Assembly: GCA_948146395.1 (NCBI GenBank)
Contig: OX411552.1
Coordinates: 9,009,686-9,073,685 of the forward strand
DNA length: 64,000 nt
Source of the DNA: Fragum whitleyi
Taxonomy: Eukaryota; Mollusca; Bivalvia; Cardiida; Cardiidae
Reading direction: 5' to 3'
Shown here: piece by piece, positions 42,607 through 54,011 of the stretch
Position numbering within the stretch: the stretch's first letter is position 1
How the letters are laid out: the number at the start of each line of letters is the position of its first letter
Notes under the pieces: model-generated
What the model was told of the DNA's origin: nothing
The model's database searches: none
Seen by the model: only the letters and a program-made list of their open reading frames with translations
Made by a program: the position numbers and the translations under genes

Positions 42607-45600
42607 GAAACTCAGTAACCCTCTAAATAATGTTTTCCGCTGTCGAACAATGCCGAACATTCCAATTAAGTAAACAAAAACAGCACGTGGAAATGGTGGA
42701 ACCACTGATTGGAATTATTTCAACCGAAATGTGTATTAAAAATAAAGTCTACACAGTCATTATGTATCACACAAAATTAGGTAAAAGTAACACGATTAAA
42801 GGAAAAAATAATATTTAAATTTGGGCTGAATGCGCCGAAAAGAAAATATTAACAGTTTTTTTAAATCCATCGTCTGTTCTATTCCATTATATATGCCTCG
42901 GGCACAAAAAATGCAACTTTAATACCTGTCTGTTTCTATAAGATTCTCTGTTGTTTTAATTCTATTTTACTTACCGATCTACAATTCCTTTTAGTATCTA
43001 GTTAAACTGGCCGTTATTCCTTAAAAAACGGTCCGTAGTTTGGTTTAAAAGGGCCATTAGCTGTTTTTGAAAACTGTAAGAAGGGCCTATTTCTGATTTT
43101 GCATTCGGTCGAAACGGCCCAAGTGTAGTTTTTTTAAAAACAATTATCTCTACGAAGATTACCAAAGAGTTTTTTTTATGAAAAATACCTAAATTGATTT
43201 GAGTTAAGGTTTTATTCTAATATTTTCTCATTGTTACGTCTATGCTAGTTTTCTTCATTTTTCTTTCTTCAGAATTTTCCCCTGATATTGAATGTGATAC
43301 ATGTATATTTATAGAAAATACCTAATACAGTAAAAAAATGAATACTTGGATTGTGAATTTATCCGACTGTTACAATTTCTGACCAAAAAGACTTGTAGAA
43401 TGCTCTTCTTGTGCTACGATGTATTACAATTTTCAGAAAATGAAACTAGTCTATAGCTTCGTTGTGCTAGTGTTCTGTGCTCTTAAATTATGGCCCTGTA
43501 GGTTCTTATCCCATAAAAAACTTATTTTAAACTCGTTCATGCATTAAGAATCAGTCCCGGTTTATTTTTACGCGAGGAGTCGTCTTCTGTGAACTTGAAT
43601 CACAGAGACTGACTATACAGAGTCCATGCTTGATTAAGTTCCGGGGTGTTTCTTATCATTTTTGAAATCGCATTTTAAAATAGTATATGTACATATGTAG
43701 TCCTTGAGTATTTCTTTTCCCAATAGAAAACGTTTTGTATCTTTTTGCGAACAAATTTAGTCCCGTATTGTTAGTTAAATTAAAAGAAATCGCTTCAAAT
43801 GTAATTTCTCAGTACATTTAAATTTAGTACTGTGTGTTTTCTTATATAACTTATCTTATCCAGATTACCATTTAGTTTATCATCATCTCTCAACTAAATA
43901 AAATTTCTGCGTATTCGGTGCGAATGGTTATGTTTTCATATTGCATCTGTAAACAAATGGTGTTTATTTCCCGTATTTGCCAACTTTGATAATTTTGACC
44001 ATTATCTCAGAATACACCATAAAGATGGCACATGAATATAAAGGAACAGTATAATTATGCACCGTGACAATTTTCCAAGCGTTTGTAAACATTAGATCAG
44101 TCTCAATTTGGACGCCACACATTCTATCGCTGGAACTCGCCGAAACCCAGAGATCATGGAGAGCCCTTGCGGCAACGAAGGAGTTCCGTGTGGTTATAGG
44201 ACGTTTTTTAAAGATGCAGAAGACATTACGTTTCGTAGAAAAAAAACTAAACAATTTTATATTATTTTTTTTAAATCACAAGATCGCATGGAGGCCGCAA
44301 CCACGTCGTTAAGGCATCACAAAATCGCCACACGGACATCGCACGGTCACTGTCGACTTTATGCTTAGAAATCTTTACCACATGATTATTCTACGATCCC
44401 CGCATAGGCACCGTTGGGAAAAAGTACAGGAGCCGCATAGTCTAAAGTAGATCTAACATAAGATGACAAATCATACAGTCACCGCGATTACTTTGCGATC
44501 TTTGCGATTGACTTCTAATCGCTGCACGTGCACACAATGATTCATGGATGAAAGGGTAATAAAATCTGTTTGGGCACCACACAATTTTGTGAACATAACG
44601 CTGTAGATAATGAAATTGTTAGTTGTCAAAATTTAAAAAAAAAAAACAAAAAAAAAACAACAAGATTAGCTGCGATATCGTACGGCGTCTGTGGGTTATG
44701 TTAACTTGGCTTAGCGAGATATTTCGAAAACGGTTGAAATAGAGACATACAAATGTAAGGGGTAAACTATTTCTTGGAGATTAAAGATCTTGTTCTGATA
44801 ATTTCTCTTTTATGTATATTGTCATTTTTTTTAATTTTCCTTTTTTTACAAATTAAGTTTGACGAATAAATAAATTATAGGCTTTAATTGCTTAATGGTC
44901 ATCAAATTTTAAACAAAGTTACACTATTCTCGTTATTCTACCAACAGATGTAAGTTAGTCGCATAAACGAACAGCCTTGACACCGTCAAGAAAATTCAAC
45001 CAAAATATCTTAAGTTATCTTTAAAATCTTATAAAAAAGATTCTAAAGGACGAACCTTCGAAATAAAACAGGTACTTATAGGTTTAAGACCTCGTCCTGC
45101 GCGGACGCCTATAATATATTATAAAACAGATAAATCTAGGTTTCTTCGATCGCGTCCATGTCATCAGGACCTATTTCCGAACTCAACCGAATAACGACGA
45201 GCTTTTTTCCCGCAGATTATGTCAGTGAAACAATAGTAGACTGAATATATCGCGAAAATCACAGGGCTTCAGACTCACACGGTTACATTTTTTTCAAAGT
45301 TAACGAACTTTGGCTAATTAAAACGGTTCACAAATTCGAACATTCTATGTTACTCTTTCTACTACTTGACGATTTATGTTCAAGTAAGTTTGCAATATGA
45401 TCGGAGTAAATCCCGACTTAAAGAAGTTAACCGAGTCTGACTAAGTAGCCGCGCTAAATCGGGTATGGAAACTGTCATTTCGAACAAACTAATCCAAAAT
45501 CTAGTTTTACATATATTGTGTGTGTATGTGTCAAGTGTCACCAAAAAATGTGTCTGTGAATCAACATTGTCGGCGATCAGGATATAACAACGCCAGTTAA
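42607..45600. other. Interior of the 8.1-kb insertion, unassigned
   Basis: AT-rich. Around 43010-43130 four degenerate phrases of the type aaac/gggcc recur (tggccgttattcc, gggccattagctg, gggcctatttctg, cggcccaagtg). Overlapping frames at 43964-44368 on both strands lack domains. No transposase catalytic motif found. Confidence 0.4.
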
Positions 45601-45654
45601 GTTTCAAAGTATCTTCTTCCACAGCAGTGCAGAAAGGTGTGAGAGAATCCCTGC

Positions 45655-45961
45655 GCTAATTTCTCACGAGAAATTTGCAATCATTTCTGTAAGCAATGAC
45701 ACAAATTATGATGACGAAACAATTTTGGACGGAACAATCAAAGATAATCAAACAACAAGCATGCAAGAACATGAACAGCTCCCAATATCACAGTCAATAT
45801 GCCATCAATCAAAGGCAGAAGCACATGGACATAGACCTCTCATTCAAGAAGTTGAGTCAAACTCAACCATGTTTGACCCAGATTCAACCATTGCCGGTGG
45901 GATTTTCTCACAAACTCTAAGAAGTCCCAACTGTTCCATTATTTCAAAAAATCAAGATTAG
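45655..45961 (+). CDS. Possible ORF1 remnant or LINE leader frame
   Basis: An open stretch in one frame without ATG at its start, Ser/Thr/Gln/Asp-rich (LDGTIKDNQTTSMQEHEQLP). No zinc knuckle, coiled coil or RRM seen. It ends in TAG 51 bases before the endonuclease ATG. It may be the degenerate end of ORF1. Confidence 0.3.
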
Positions 45962-46012
45962 GACAAGTGTTTTATTTTTAACAATTGTGTAAATAAAGAT
46001 TTTTTAAAATTA

Positions 46013-46990
46013 ATGTATACAAATGCAGACAGTTTGTCCAACAAACTAGACGAACTCAAACTACTAGTGAAGACATGTAATTACGATCTTATAGCGATCA
46101 CAGAAGTATTACCCAAAAATGTGACATCGACAGACTACAACAGGGTAGAATGGTCAATCCCAGGATATAATGTCTTTTGTTCGTCTTTCGACACATTCAC
46201 CAGAAGAGGATGCATCATATACACAAAATCAAACCTCAATGTCCACCGCATTGAAACAATCAAAATGAATCAGGTAGAAACCGTAGCTGTTGGCATAAAT
46301 ATAGATACTAGAACCAACATCCTAGTAAGCTGTACATACAGAAGTCCAAATTCGATGGGAAATGAAACTATCCAGGAACTAAACAGTATCCTCTGTAAAA
46401 ACAGTTTCTTCAAAATACATTATAACCAAATTATACACCCGGGAGACTTCAATTTCAAAGAAATAAATTGGGAAACTGAATCGACTCACAAAAGTCATGA
46501 ACACTTAGCATCTGTTTTCCTTGAAACCTGCAAAGACCTGTATCTCCAACAACACGTTAAACTACCAACAAGACGAAGAGGTGATGATACCCCCAATATT
46601 CTAGATCTCATATTAACAAATGAGAACGCCGAGATAAAAAATATTAAACATAATGCCCCGTTAGGCAATAGCGACCATGACATCCTGGAATTTGAGCTGG
46701 CAGTTAAAAAGAAATGTAGAACATACGAAACCCCGAAAAGAAACTTTAAAAAGGGTGACTATAATTCCATCAATGAAGATCTAAAAACCTGTGACTGGAA
46801 AATTCTCTTATCTACGGGTAGTGTGGAAGAACTTTGGGCAAGATTTACAGATAAAATATCAATTAGTGTAGAAAAATATATACCAGTGAGTAAATCGGGT
46901 TCAAGGAACTTTGACACCCCATGGATGAATGGTACAACACTCAAAAATGTAAGAAAAAAGACAAACTTGGCTCAAATACAAGTTTTGTAG
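46013..46990 (+). CDS. LINE apurinic-like endonuclease domain of ORF2
   Basis: 325 codons. Endonuclease/exonuclease/phosphatase fold signs in order: YTNADSLSNKLDEL (start), the glutamate segment LIAITEV, CTYRSPNS, GDFNFKEINW (metal site) and LGNSDHDILEF (catalytic SDH). The frame ends in TAG at 46988-46990, just after a shift from the frame that continues into the polymerase, so the ORF is split by a small indel near 46960. In the family this domain nicks target DNA to prime reverse transcription. Confidence 0.93.
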   Translation: MYTNADSLSNKLDELKLLVKTCNYDLIAITEVLPKNVTSTDYNRVEWSIPGYNVFCSSFDTFTRRGCIIYTKSNLNVHRIETIKMNQVETVAVGINIDTRTNILVSCTYRSPNSMGNETIQELNSILCKNSFFKIHYNQIIHPGDFNFKEINWETESTHKSHEHLASVFLETCKDLYLQQHVKLPTRRRGDDTPNILDLILTNENAEIKNIKHNAPLGNSDHDILEFELAVKKKCRTYETPKRNFKKGDYNSINEDLKTCDWKILLSTGSVEELWARFTDKISISVEKYIPVSKSGSRNFDTPWMNGTTLKNVRKKTNLAQIQVL

Positions 46991-47162
46991 GAGTGAGGCC
47001 AATAAACAGAAATATGACCAAGCAAAATACATCGCGAGCGAAAGTGTCAAAAACGCAAAAAAAGAATATGAACAATCCATAGCCTACACAACTAAATCTG
47101 ACTCCAAAGTCTTCTGGCGATACGTTAACTCCAAAACCAAATCAAAGGAAGATATACCCAGT

Positions 47163-48581
47163 TTGATTGATGACGACGGAGACCTTGTCACAGAAGACGA
47201 AGAGAAAGCTAAGATTTTCAACAATTATTTTCAAAGCATATTCACATCTGAAGACATAAAAAACACGCCAGACTTCAAAAAACGAACTGAAGCAAAAATT
47301 GAAAACATACATTTTGACGAAGCTAGTATTTTGAAACTTTTATTGAAATTAAAAGAAAGTAAAAGCCCTGGTAACGACGGTATACAGCCCAAATTCCTAA
47401 GAGAGACCGCACACCGGATATGTCAACCACTTTCAATGATATTCAACAAATCATTTGAGGAATCAAATCTGCCACAAGTATGGAAACAAGCCAATATCAC
47501 CCCAATACACAAAAAAGGACCAAAAACAGATAAAACGAACTACCGACCAATAAGTCTAACATCGATAGTCTGCAAAACCATGGAAACCATTATTAGAGAC
47601 AAACTAGTAGACTATATGGAAAATAACAACCTTTTCAGCAATCACCAACACGGTTTCCGTAAGGGTCGATCATGTACCACCCAATTATTAGAAGTCATTG
47701 ATGATGTAACAAAAGCGGTTGACTCCCAAAACAATATTGATATGTTGTACCTGGACTTTCAAAAAGCATTTGACACTGTGCCTCATCACAGACTTATAAC
47801 AAAACTTCAAGGTTATGGTATTGTAGGAAAATTGCTAGAATGGATCAAAATGTTCTTACACCAAAGACAACAAAGGGTTGTCCTAAATGGCAAGCACTCT
47901 GAATGGGTCCATATATCAAGTGGAATTCCTCAAGGTAGTGTCCTTGGACCTATCCTCTTCATAATATATATAAATGACCTTCCAGATAATATAGATAGTT
48001 CAATTAAATTGTTTGCTGATGACACAAAAATATACAAAACAGTTAACTCAGAAACTGATCAAGTAAACCTTCAACAAGATTTAAACTCATTACATGATTG
48101 GACAAACAAATGGCTTCTTAAATTTAATGAATCAAAATGCAAATACATGCACTTTGGAAATAGTGAAACAAAAAACTACAACATTAACGGTGTAAACATA
48201 AGTCATTGTGAATCAGAAAAGGACTTAGGAATAATTTTTGACAAGGATCTGAAATTCAAAATACATATTGACACTCAAGCAAAGAAAGCAAATAAAATTT
48301 TAGGAATTATCAGAAGAAATTTCAAACACATGAACAAAGATATGTTCCTATCTCTATACAAAACTCTGGTAAGACCACACTTAGAATATGGAAGCCAAGT
48401 AGTGACAATTGTCAACAAAAGAGAGGAAAAAACACTAGAAAACATTCAGAGGCGTGCCACTAAACTCTTACCTAGCATAAGACACTTGAGTTATCAAGAA
48501 CGACTAAAAGTCTTAGGTCTTCCATCCTTGCAATATAGGAGATTAAGATCAGACATGATCCAAGTATATAGAATATTCTAA
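47163..48581 (+). CDS. LINE reverse transcriptase domain of ORF2
   Basis: 472 codons from the first start-like codon; the same frame is open back to about 46972 (KFCRSEANKQKYDQ). Motifs: SPGNDGIQPKF, NYRPISLTS, QHGFRKGRSC, YLDFQKAFDTV (motif A Asp), SGIPQGSVLGPILFIIYIND (motif B), LFADDTKIY (motif C, two catalytic Asp), and the C-terminal YGSQVVTIV and IQRRATKLL. All three catalytic aspartates are kept. TAA at 48579-48581 is premature, because the usual tail follows in frame. Confidence 0.95.
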   Translation: MIDDDGDLVTEDEEKAKIFNNYFQSIFTSEDIKNTPDFKKRTEAKIENIHFDEASILKLLLKLKESKSPGNDGIQPKFLRETAHRICQPLSMIFNKSFEESNLPQVWKQANITPIHKKGPKTDKTNYRPISLTSIVCKTMETIIRDKLVDYMENNNLFSNHQHGFRKGRSCTTQLLEVIDDVTKAVDSQNNIDMLYLDFQKAFDTVPHHRLITKLQGYGIVGKLLEWIKMFLHQRQQRVVLNGKHSEWVHISSGIPQGSVLGPILFIIYINDLPDNIDSSIKLFADDTKIYKTVNSETDQVNLQQDLNSLHDWTNKWLLKFNESKCKYMHFGNSETKNYNINGVNISHCESEKDLGIIFDKDLKFKIHIDTQAKKANKILGIIRRNFKHMNKDMFLSLYKTLVRPHLEYGSQVVTIVNKREEKTLENIQRRATKLLPSIRHLSYQERLKVLGLPSLQYRRLRSDMIQVYRIF

Positions 48582-48926
48582 AACTATGACAAAATTGATA
48601 AGGAAAATTTTTTTTGTATAAAGAAGAACATAACTAGAGGTCATAACCTTAAAATATTTAAGCAACAAAATAGAGTCAATATTAGGATGTATAGCTTTAG
48701 TCAGAGAGTGGCAAACCACTGGAACACACTACCTACAACTACTGTCACAGCCAAAAATGTAAATAGTTTTAAAAAAATTTTAAATAAACATTGGAGTACT
48801 ATGACAATCAAGTTTCATCCCAATTTTTACGGACCGGAAGCGGGACAGAAATGTGAAAAAACAATCAAGACGGATCAGAGAGGCAGATGCCTATTAAAGA
48901 TCTCAAGACAAAGTAAGACCAAGTAA
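48582..48926 (+). pseudogene. C-terminal tail of LINE ORF2 after premature stop
   Basis: Continues in the same frame as the polymerase: NITRGHNLKIFKQ, MYSFSQRVANHWNTLPT, NSFKKILNKHW. This is the usual C-terminal block of this LINE type, cut off by one TAA. Confidence 0.85.
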
Positions 48927-48930
48927 GTAA

Positions 48931-49713
48931 GTACTCGGATGCGACCAGTCTAAAAATAGCAATGCAATCTGAGGTCTGAATCTGTTCTAATCAGTAGATC
49001 TACGGACATTTTTCTCGTAAACGGGACTTTAAAAAATCACAAAAACAAAGCGGATTTAACATGAAAAATATATTTTAATGAAGATATCGTTTACTGCACA
49101 TACTCCGCACCAACTTATTTATTTATTACATTATACCGTATATTTGTTGCAGAATATTTAGATGCAAATTTTTATCATACGCATAATTTAAAATGGGCTG
49201 ATTTGACCCGTGGCCGTCGATATATTTTTTCCGTTCAAACTTGTTTATTCCCTTATAAGATAAAAAAAAATGTCTTTTACTATGAAATTGCCTCAAATAA
49301 AAAATTTAGTTTAATTCAAGAATGTTTATCAACTGTTTCTGCGCGCATTATTTTTTCGTTTAAAAATTATTTGCCGTCCGTTTTTTATTTTCCCAAATCT
49401 GCTTTGGAACAAAACAATTGGAAATGCATTGTGAAAGTGAAAGCGAAAACTTTTTTCCTTGAAAATTGACACATTCGGTGGAAAATTTAAGGCGAGCGAC
49501 AAGTAAGAATTGATTCAGAAGTTATATGTTATTGATCTGTCGTTTTGTTCACTGTCACAGTTCTTTAAATCGCGAAATGATTTTTGCTAACGGGAAAAGT
49601 TAAGGATACTTTTAGACGTTACACTGCAATAACAAGGGTAAAACATGAAATATCAGAAAAGTGAATGTGAAATAAAGAATGATGCATGTGTAAACGTCTA
49701 AATATTTGGACTA
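48931..49713. other. Right end of the 8.1-kb insertion
   Basis: AT-rich; an 88-codon frame at 49203-49469 has no domain. Ends in ...tttggacta, the complement of the left terminus. Confidence 0.5.
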
Positions 49714-50690
49714 ACTTTACACTCGGATACTTATGAGAGGTAAACATACTTTATATTTTATACATGAACATAAAACTAGTAAGTTAAACACTTACACTAA
49801 ATAAGGTTCTGCTCTTTAGCCTTAGGCGATCGCTTCGAAGCTCAGTTTTTATACCCCGCCATGAAAGGCGACAGGCATATCGAGGGCTCAGCGCAAGACT
49901 ATACTAAGTGTATATACACTGAATATACACTTAGTACAGTCTTGCGATGAACCTTCGATATAGAGTTACCTCAGTCTGTGTGAGTGGGTGTGTGGTTTTG
50001 TGTGTCTCATTCTTGTCCGGAGCATAAGTTCTACATGTATGGATGAATTTCAAAATAATATGTCACAGTTTTTTTCCCTGGGTGAGTATTTACAGTTAAG
50101 AACATCGTGAAATTGACTAGTTGAATGATTTTGAAATGATTTTGGAATTAAAATGAATGAGTGTGTGGAGCGAGCTTTGAGTGAATTTAAAGGGAGGTAA
50201 TCATACATCGCTAATCTTGTTCAGGATGAACAAAATTAGCGACATTTATAACCTCCCTTTGATAAAATGTATACAAGTTCTATAAATAGCTTTCTATCTA
50301 TTCAAGAATCTACCAGAAGCTTATAATTTCAACTATGTCAGTGAAATTTCGACTTTTTTCTAGCTTTATTTATTTTGAATGGCGTTATTGATACTTTTTT
50401 TCAGTGAGTTTGGAGCGTTTTTGAATAATACAATATCACTTATTTGTCGAGGGTTATCGATATTTTTACCTGTCGGTCGGCACATGTTTGTGACCATAAT
50501 TATAATATGAATGGTTCGCCGCGTGAAGTCGTTAAGCGGCCATCAGTGTTAAAGATAGACTTGGAAATTGCATTTAGCACACGTCACGCGTAAAAAGGAA
50601 ACATCTGGCTACTGCGAAAAGCGTCGCTCCCAGTCAGATTGCTCGAATTGCGCAGGATGACTAGGGTCGAAACGTTCCTAACTTGGCTGA
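49714..50690. repeat. Older array unit, second part (E)
   Basis: Matches 29380-30356 of unit A with scattered differences, including the F1 arm (50092-50428) and the ACGCG foldback. At 49900-49955 its hairpin gcaagactatactaagtgta...tacacttagtacagtcttgc is more perfect than in A-C. Past 50690 it keeps ctgattttctgaatctagaatg, while A-C switch to an F3 hairpin. Confidence 0.85.
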
Positions 50691-51015
50691 TTTTCTGAAT
50701 CTAGAATGATTATTTTAACTGTCTGTGTAGGAATTTTTGAAATGTGATCACTGGTCCACCAATACCAAACCTTATCTCCGTATATCATTTATTTATAGAG
50801 TTCCAAGTTTGTCCATTTCCGCGTCTCGTGCCCATTTTAGAAAATAACAATACAGTAACGCTGCCATTCAATTTGAACTTGAGTATTCATTGCAATCCTT
50901 TCTGAGAGACATTTCAAATGACTCCCTTTAACTTAGGGGTAAGTGGAATAATGTCATTTTTTTAATGATATTTTAATAAACTTTTTGTCTGATTATGCAC
51001 TAATATTATCAGATT
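50691..51015. other. Spacer, no recognised gene
   Basis: AT-rich unique-looking sequence. Confidence 0.4.
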
Positions 51016-51413
51016 CAGTAAGTAACATCGTGAAATTGACAGCTCGCTCAGCACTCTATTCGATGCGTTCACTACACTCACTCAAATTACTCAAAAACGC
51101 TTAGAAACTTTCAGACCACCATTGCATTCAAATCCATCGAATCACTCCATCGCTTTAGTGTTCATTTAGATTTTAAAGCGTCTGATTCGTCCCTGACGAC
51201 ATAAAAACAGTAAAGAAGATAGATTTAATTGAAAAGAGGAAAAATTATATCGCTATTTTCGTCCAACTGGACAACATTAGCGATATCACATTACCCCCCC
51301 CCCCCCGCCCCCACCCCAACTAATGTAAAACTCGCTCCTTCCACTCATTCGATTTCATTTTGAATTCATTCCAAAATCATGCACCTTGTCGATGTCACGA
51401 TGTAAGTAACTGT
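51016..51413. mobile_element. F1 foldback MITE with poly-C tract
   Basis: Left CAGTAAGTAACATCGTGAAA, right GTCACGATGTAAGTAACTGT; central hairpin tatcgctattttcgtcc/ggacaacattagcgat. A run of about 14 C at 51295-51312 replaces the family's acctccctt. Confidence 0.8.
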
Positions 51414-51862
51414 ATCTTGTTATTCAACGTCAAAACAAAGAAGATACCAGAGCCATATTTAGAAGCGATGGATAAAATTTCAGATTTATAATGATAGTTT
51501 GAAAATAATTTAACCATGCCATTGTAAGCTCCATTGCCCGAAGGCCAGCGAGCTATTATCATGGTGTTGTGTCCACACGTACGTCCATACATCCGTTCGT
51601 GCGTCCATGCGTGCGTAAACATTTCTTTAAAGCTTCTCCTCCTAAACCAAATGCCAATCTTAACCAAACATGCCAGAAATGTTCTTTGTTGACCCTTGTC
51701 CAAAGTTGTTCAAGAAATTTTGATTGACCCCCCAAATAATGGCGTGGCAGGGCGGGGCCCTTTTTCACCTTAAAATCTTAAAAAATATTCTCCTTCCAAA
51801 CCATAAATGTTCCTTGGGTAACCTTTAACTTTTAATGTTAAAGAAAATTTGATTGTCACCCC

Positions 51863-52098
51863 GGGTTCGATTCCCGACGGCGGCACTCATTTTTTTCCGA
51901 CTATTTGTCTCTCACCAATGGGTTGATAATCGTAGATCTATGTGAGATAGTAGCTGGAGGCTAGGAAAGGATGTGATGGTTGTACTGTTGGGAAAAATAT
52001 CACGAATCCATTGTAAGGTGCTCCAGCCGCCGCGATTTAACTGAAAAAAATGTTGAAAGCGGCGTTAAAATACATTCAATTAATCAATCAATCATTGG
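51863..52098 (+). mobile_element. SINE, truncated at box B
   Basis: Bounded by TTGTCACCCC (51853-51862) and TTGTCACCCC (52099-52108), a 10-bp target duplication. It begins gggttcgattcccgac (box B), has a body with ggtgctccagccgccgcgat, and ends in an (AATC)n tail. It lacks the A-box half of the tRNA head, so it is 5'-truncated. Confidence 0.85.
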
Positions 52099-52434
52099 TT
52101 GTCACCCCAAATATTTGGCGTGGCAGGGCGGGACGTATGTTAACTATATATCTTTAAAAAAATCCTCCCAAATCATCGAGCCATTTTAAATGAAACGAGG
52201 CATGGATGTTTCTTCGGCATAATTTTACTTACATTGTTCAAGAAATTTAAATTGACACCCAAATATATGTGTTGCAGGGCGGGACTTATTTCCACTTCAG
52301 GATCTTAAAAATTCTTCCCTCAAAACCATTAGCTTGTTTTCTATGAAACGATGCATGTTCCTTTGGTGACCCTCTTCCATATTTGTTCAAGAAATTTTTA
52401 TTGACCCACAAATACGGGTTTGGTAAGGGTGTGG

Positions 52435-52462
52435 AAGGTGGGTGGGTGGGTGGGTGGGGGTA
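52435..52462 (+). repeat. (GGGT)n microsatellite
   Basis: gtgggtgggtgggtgggtgg, G-rich on the plus strand and able in principle to form a G-quadruplex. Confidence 0.9.
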
Positions 52463-52969
52463 GAGGAGAGAAATCTTCTCCTTTAAAACCATAAGGCCGA
52501 TTTCAACGACACTTGGCCATGAATAGTCTCCCTAACTTTTGGGCCACTTTGACCTAACCTTTGCATGAATGTTCCGCACGCGACCATGTTCCAAATTCCA
52601 TTCAAAATAACTCTTTTTCAAATCTGGCGATGTGAAAACCAGTAGAGTAATATAGGCCCTCTTTGGCTTCCTTTTGTAGGTACCCATTTGAATAGTCTCG
52701 TTAAGACGATTCGAATGAGTACCCACACCACAGGGTTTCATTAAGGGATAACGATTTAGAGCGGCTTTACACCCGTGTTATCTTAAGCTTCCGAGATCAC
52801 AGGCGTATACGTGGAACAGTGGCGCGCTTTTTTAGCAATATTTAGACCAAGGCATAAAGGTGGACATTTACACCAATCGAACGTTAGTACATTTTCATTT
52901 ACTACATATAGATTAATTTAGCTTTTACATTATTTTAAAACAAAAGATGAATTCATTACAGGGAAATCA

Positions 52970-53660
52970 TTGACCCTGACTGTGACCTTTGACCTACTTT
53001 CTTAAATATTGAATAATTAGGGCCAGGACTCTGTTGAGTCAATGATAAAGGTAAGTAAATGATTTTCTCTGATTCTGGCGTCATGATGAACCCTTGACCG
53101 ATATCTTCTTTACTTAATATTGAATTGTTAGGTAAAGAATGGACAAGTCAATGATAATGGTTGGTAGATAATTGTTTTTTATTCTGGCATCATGATGAAC
53201 CCTTGGGCCTGACCGTGACCTTGACCTTCTTTCTTAAATATAGAATTATAAGGGCTAGGACTGTGCTCAGTGAATAATATAGGTTTTTAGATGACTGTCT
53301 TTGATTATGGCATCCTGTTGAATCATTATCCCAGATCTTAACATTTGACTTACTTTCTTAAATATTGAATTAATAGGTCTAGGCCTGCATTAAGTCAAAC
53401 ATTATGGTTGGTAAAAGATTGTCTTTGATTCTGGCATCACGACGGACCTAGACCCCAAAGTTGAACTTTGACCTACTTTCTTAAATCTAAATAATTTGGT
53501 CTAGGACTATTGTAAGTCGATTCCAATGGTAGGTAGATGCTTGTCTTTGATTCTGGCATCAAGTTAAACCCTTGACGCAGATGATGACCTTTGACCTACT
53601 TTCTCAAATGTAGAATCATAGGGTCGAGGACTGTATTAAATCAATAGTGGGGCAATTCCA
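52970..53660. repeat. Tandem repeat, about 120-bp period, six copies
   Basis: The phrase cctactttcttaaatattgaat recurs near 52993, 53110, 53224, 53350, 53471 and 53594, each followed by ggtctaggactgt and gattctggcatca. Diverged, so old. Confidence 0.85.
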
Positions 53661-54011
53661 GTGGAGCGATACTTGGCCATCCTAGGCCTGTATTTCTTGT
53701 TTGACCTTTAAAATACCATTTCTAGGATTGTTTTTATGGTCTTCTATATCTAAATACAATCATTTTAGACCTAATTATTAATCGATAATTATACATTAGC
53801 AGGATGGGAAAACTCGTTGATATAGGTTTGCATCTGCAGAAACAAAAGTCAGTATAATATATCAAGGTCACTCTTTTGCAAAATCAGCTGTTCCAGGTGT
53901 TCTGTTTGATTTATAAATACGTCTCATTCTATCAATAAACTACATTCGTTGTTTTTGTGTCATTTATCGTTATTCCATTCAGGTTAAATTTAGACCACGA
54001 AACTTGCTTAG

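Larger units (their letters stand above)
45610..48930 (+). mobile_element. Non-LTR retrotransposon (Jockey/CR1-like LINE), nearly complete, broken
   Basis: Plus-strand element inside the 8.1-kb insertion. In order: a possible ORF1 remnant (45655-45961), an endonuclease frame (46013-46990), a reverse transcriptase frame (about 46972-48581) and a tail frame (48582-48926). It ends in short repeats agtaagt. A one-base frameshift between endonuclease and polymerase and an in-frame TAA near the end make it inactive as it stands. Exact ends and target duplication not resolved. Confidence 0.88.
41596..49713. mobile_element. 8.1-kb insertion with TIRs and 10-bp target duplication
   Basis: It splits the older array unit. 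The unit reads ...cccactttacact up to 41595 and resumes actttacactcgg at 49714; units A-C have one uninterrupted cccactttacactcgg. ACTTTACACT is thus duplicated (41586-41595, 49714-49723). The insertion starts TAGTCCTATTTATAAGAC and ends in the complement of TAGTCCAAATATTTAGAC (13 of 18 match). A 9-11-bp duplication is usual for Mutator-like elements, but no transposase was seen. It carries a palindrome and a LINE. Confidence 0.75.
51590..52560. repeat. Degenerate tandem repeat, about 135-150-bp period
   Basis: The phrases ttcaagaaattttgattgaccc, ggcgtggcagggcgg and cttctcctccaaaacca recur near 51715, 52105, 52250 and 52390; spacing is regular once the SINE at 51863 is removed. Related sequence occurs at the start of array units A-C. 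Confidence 0.75.

Noticed and set aside
43964..44368. Overlapping 82-96-codon frames on both strands in the 8.1-kb insertion
   Set aside because: No motif, and mutually overlapping in several frames.
41596..49713. LTR retrotransposon or viral insertion as explanation of the 8.1-kb block
   Set aside because: No long direct repeats, no TG...CA ends, no gag/protease/integrase motifs; the ends are inverted and the duplication is 10 bp.
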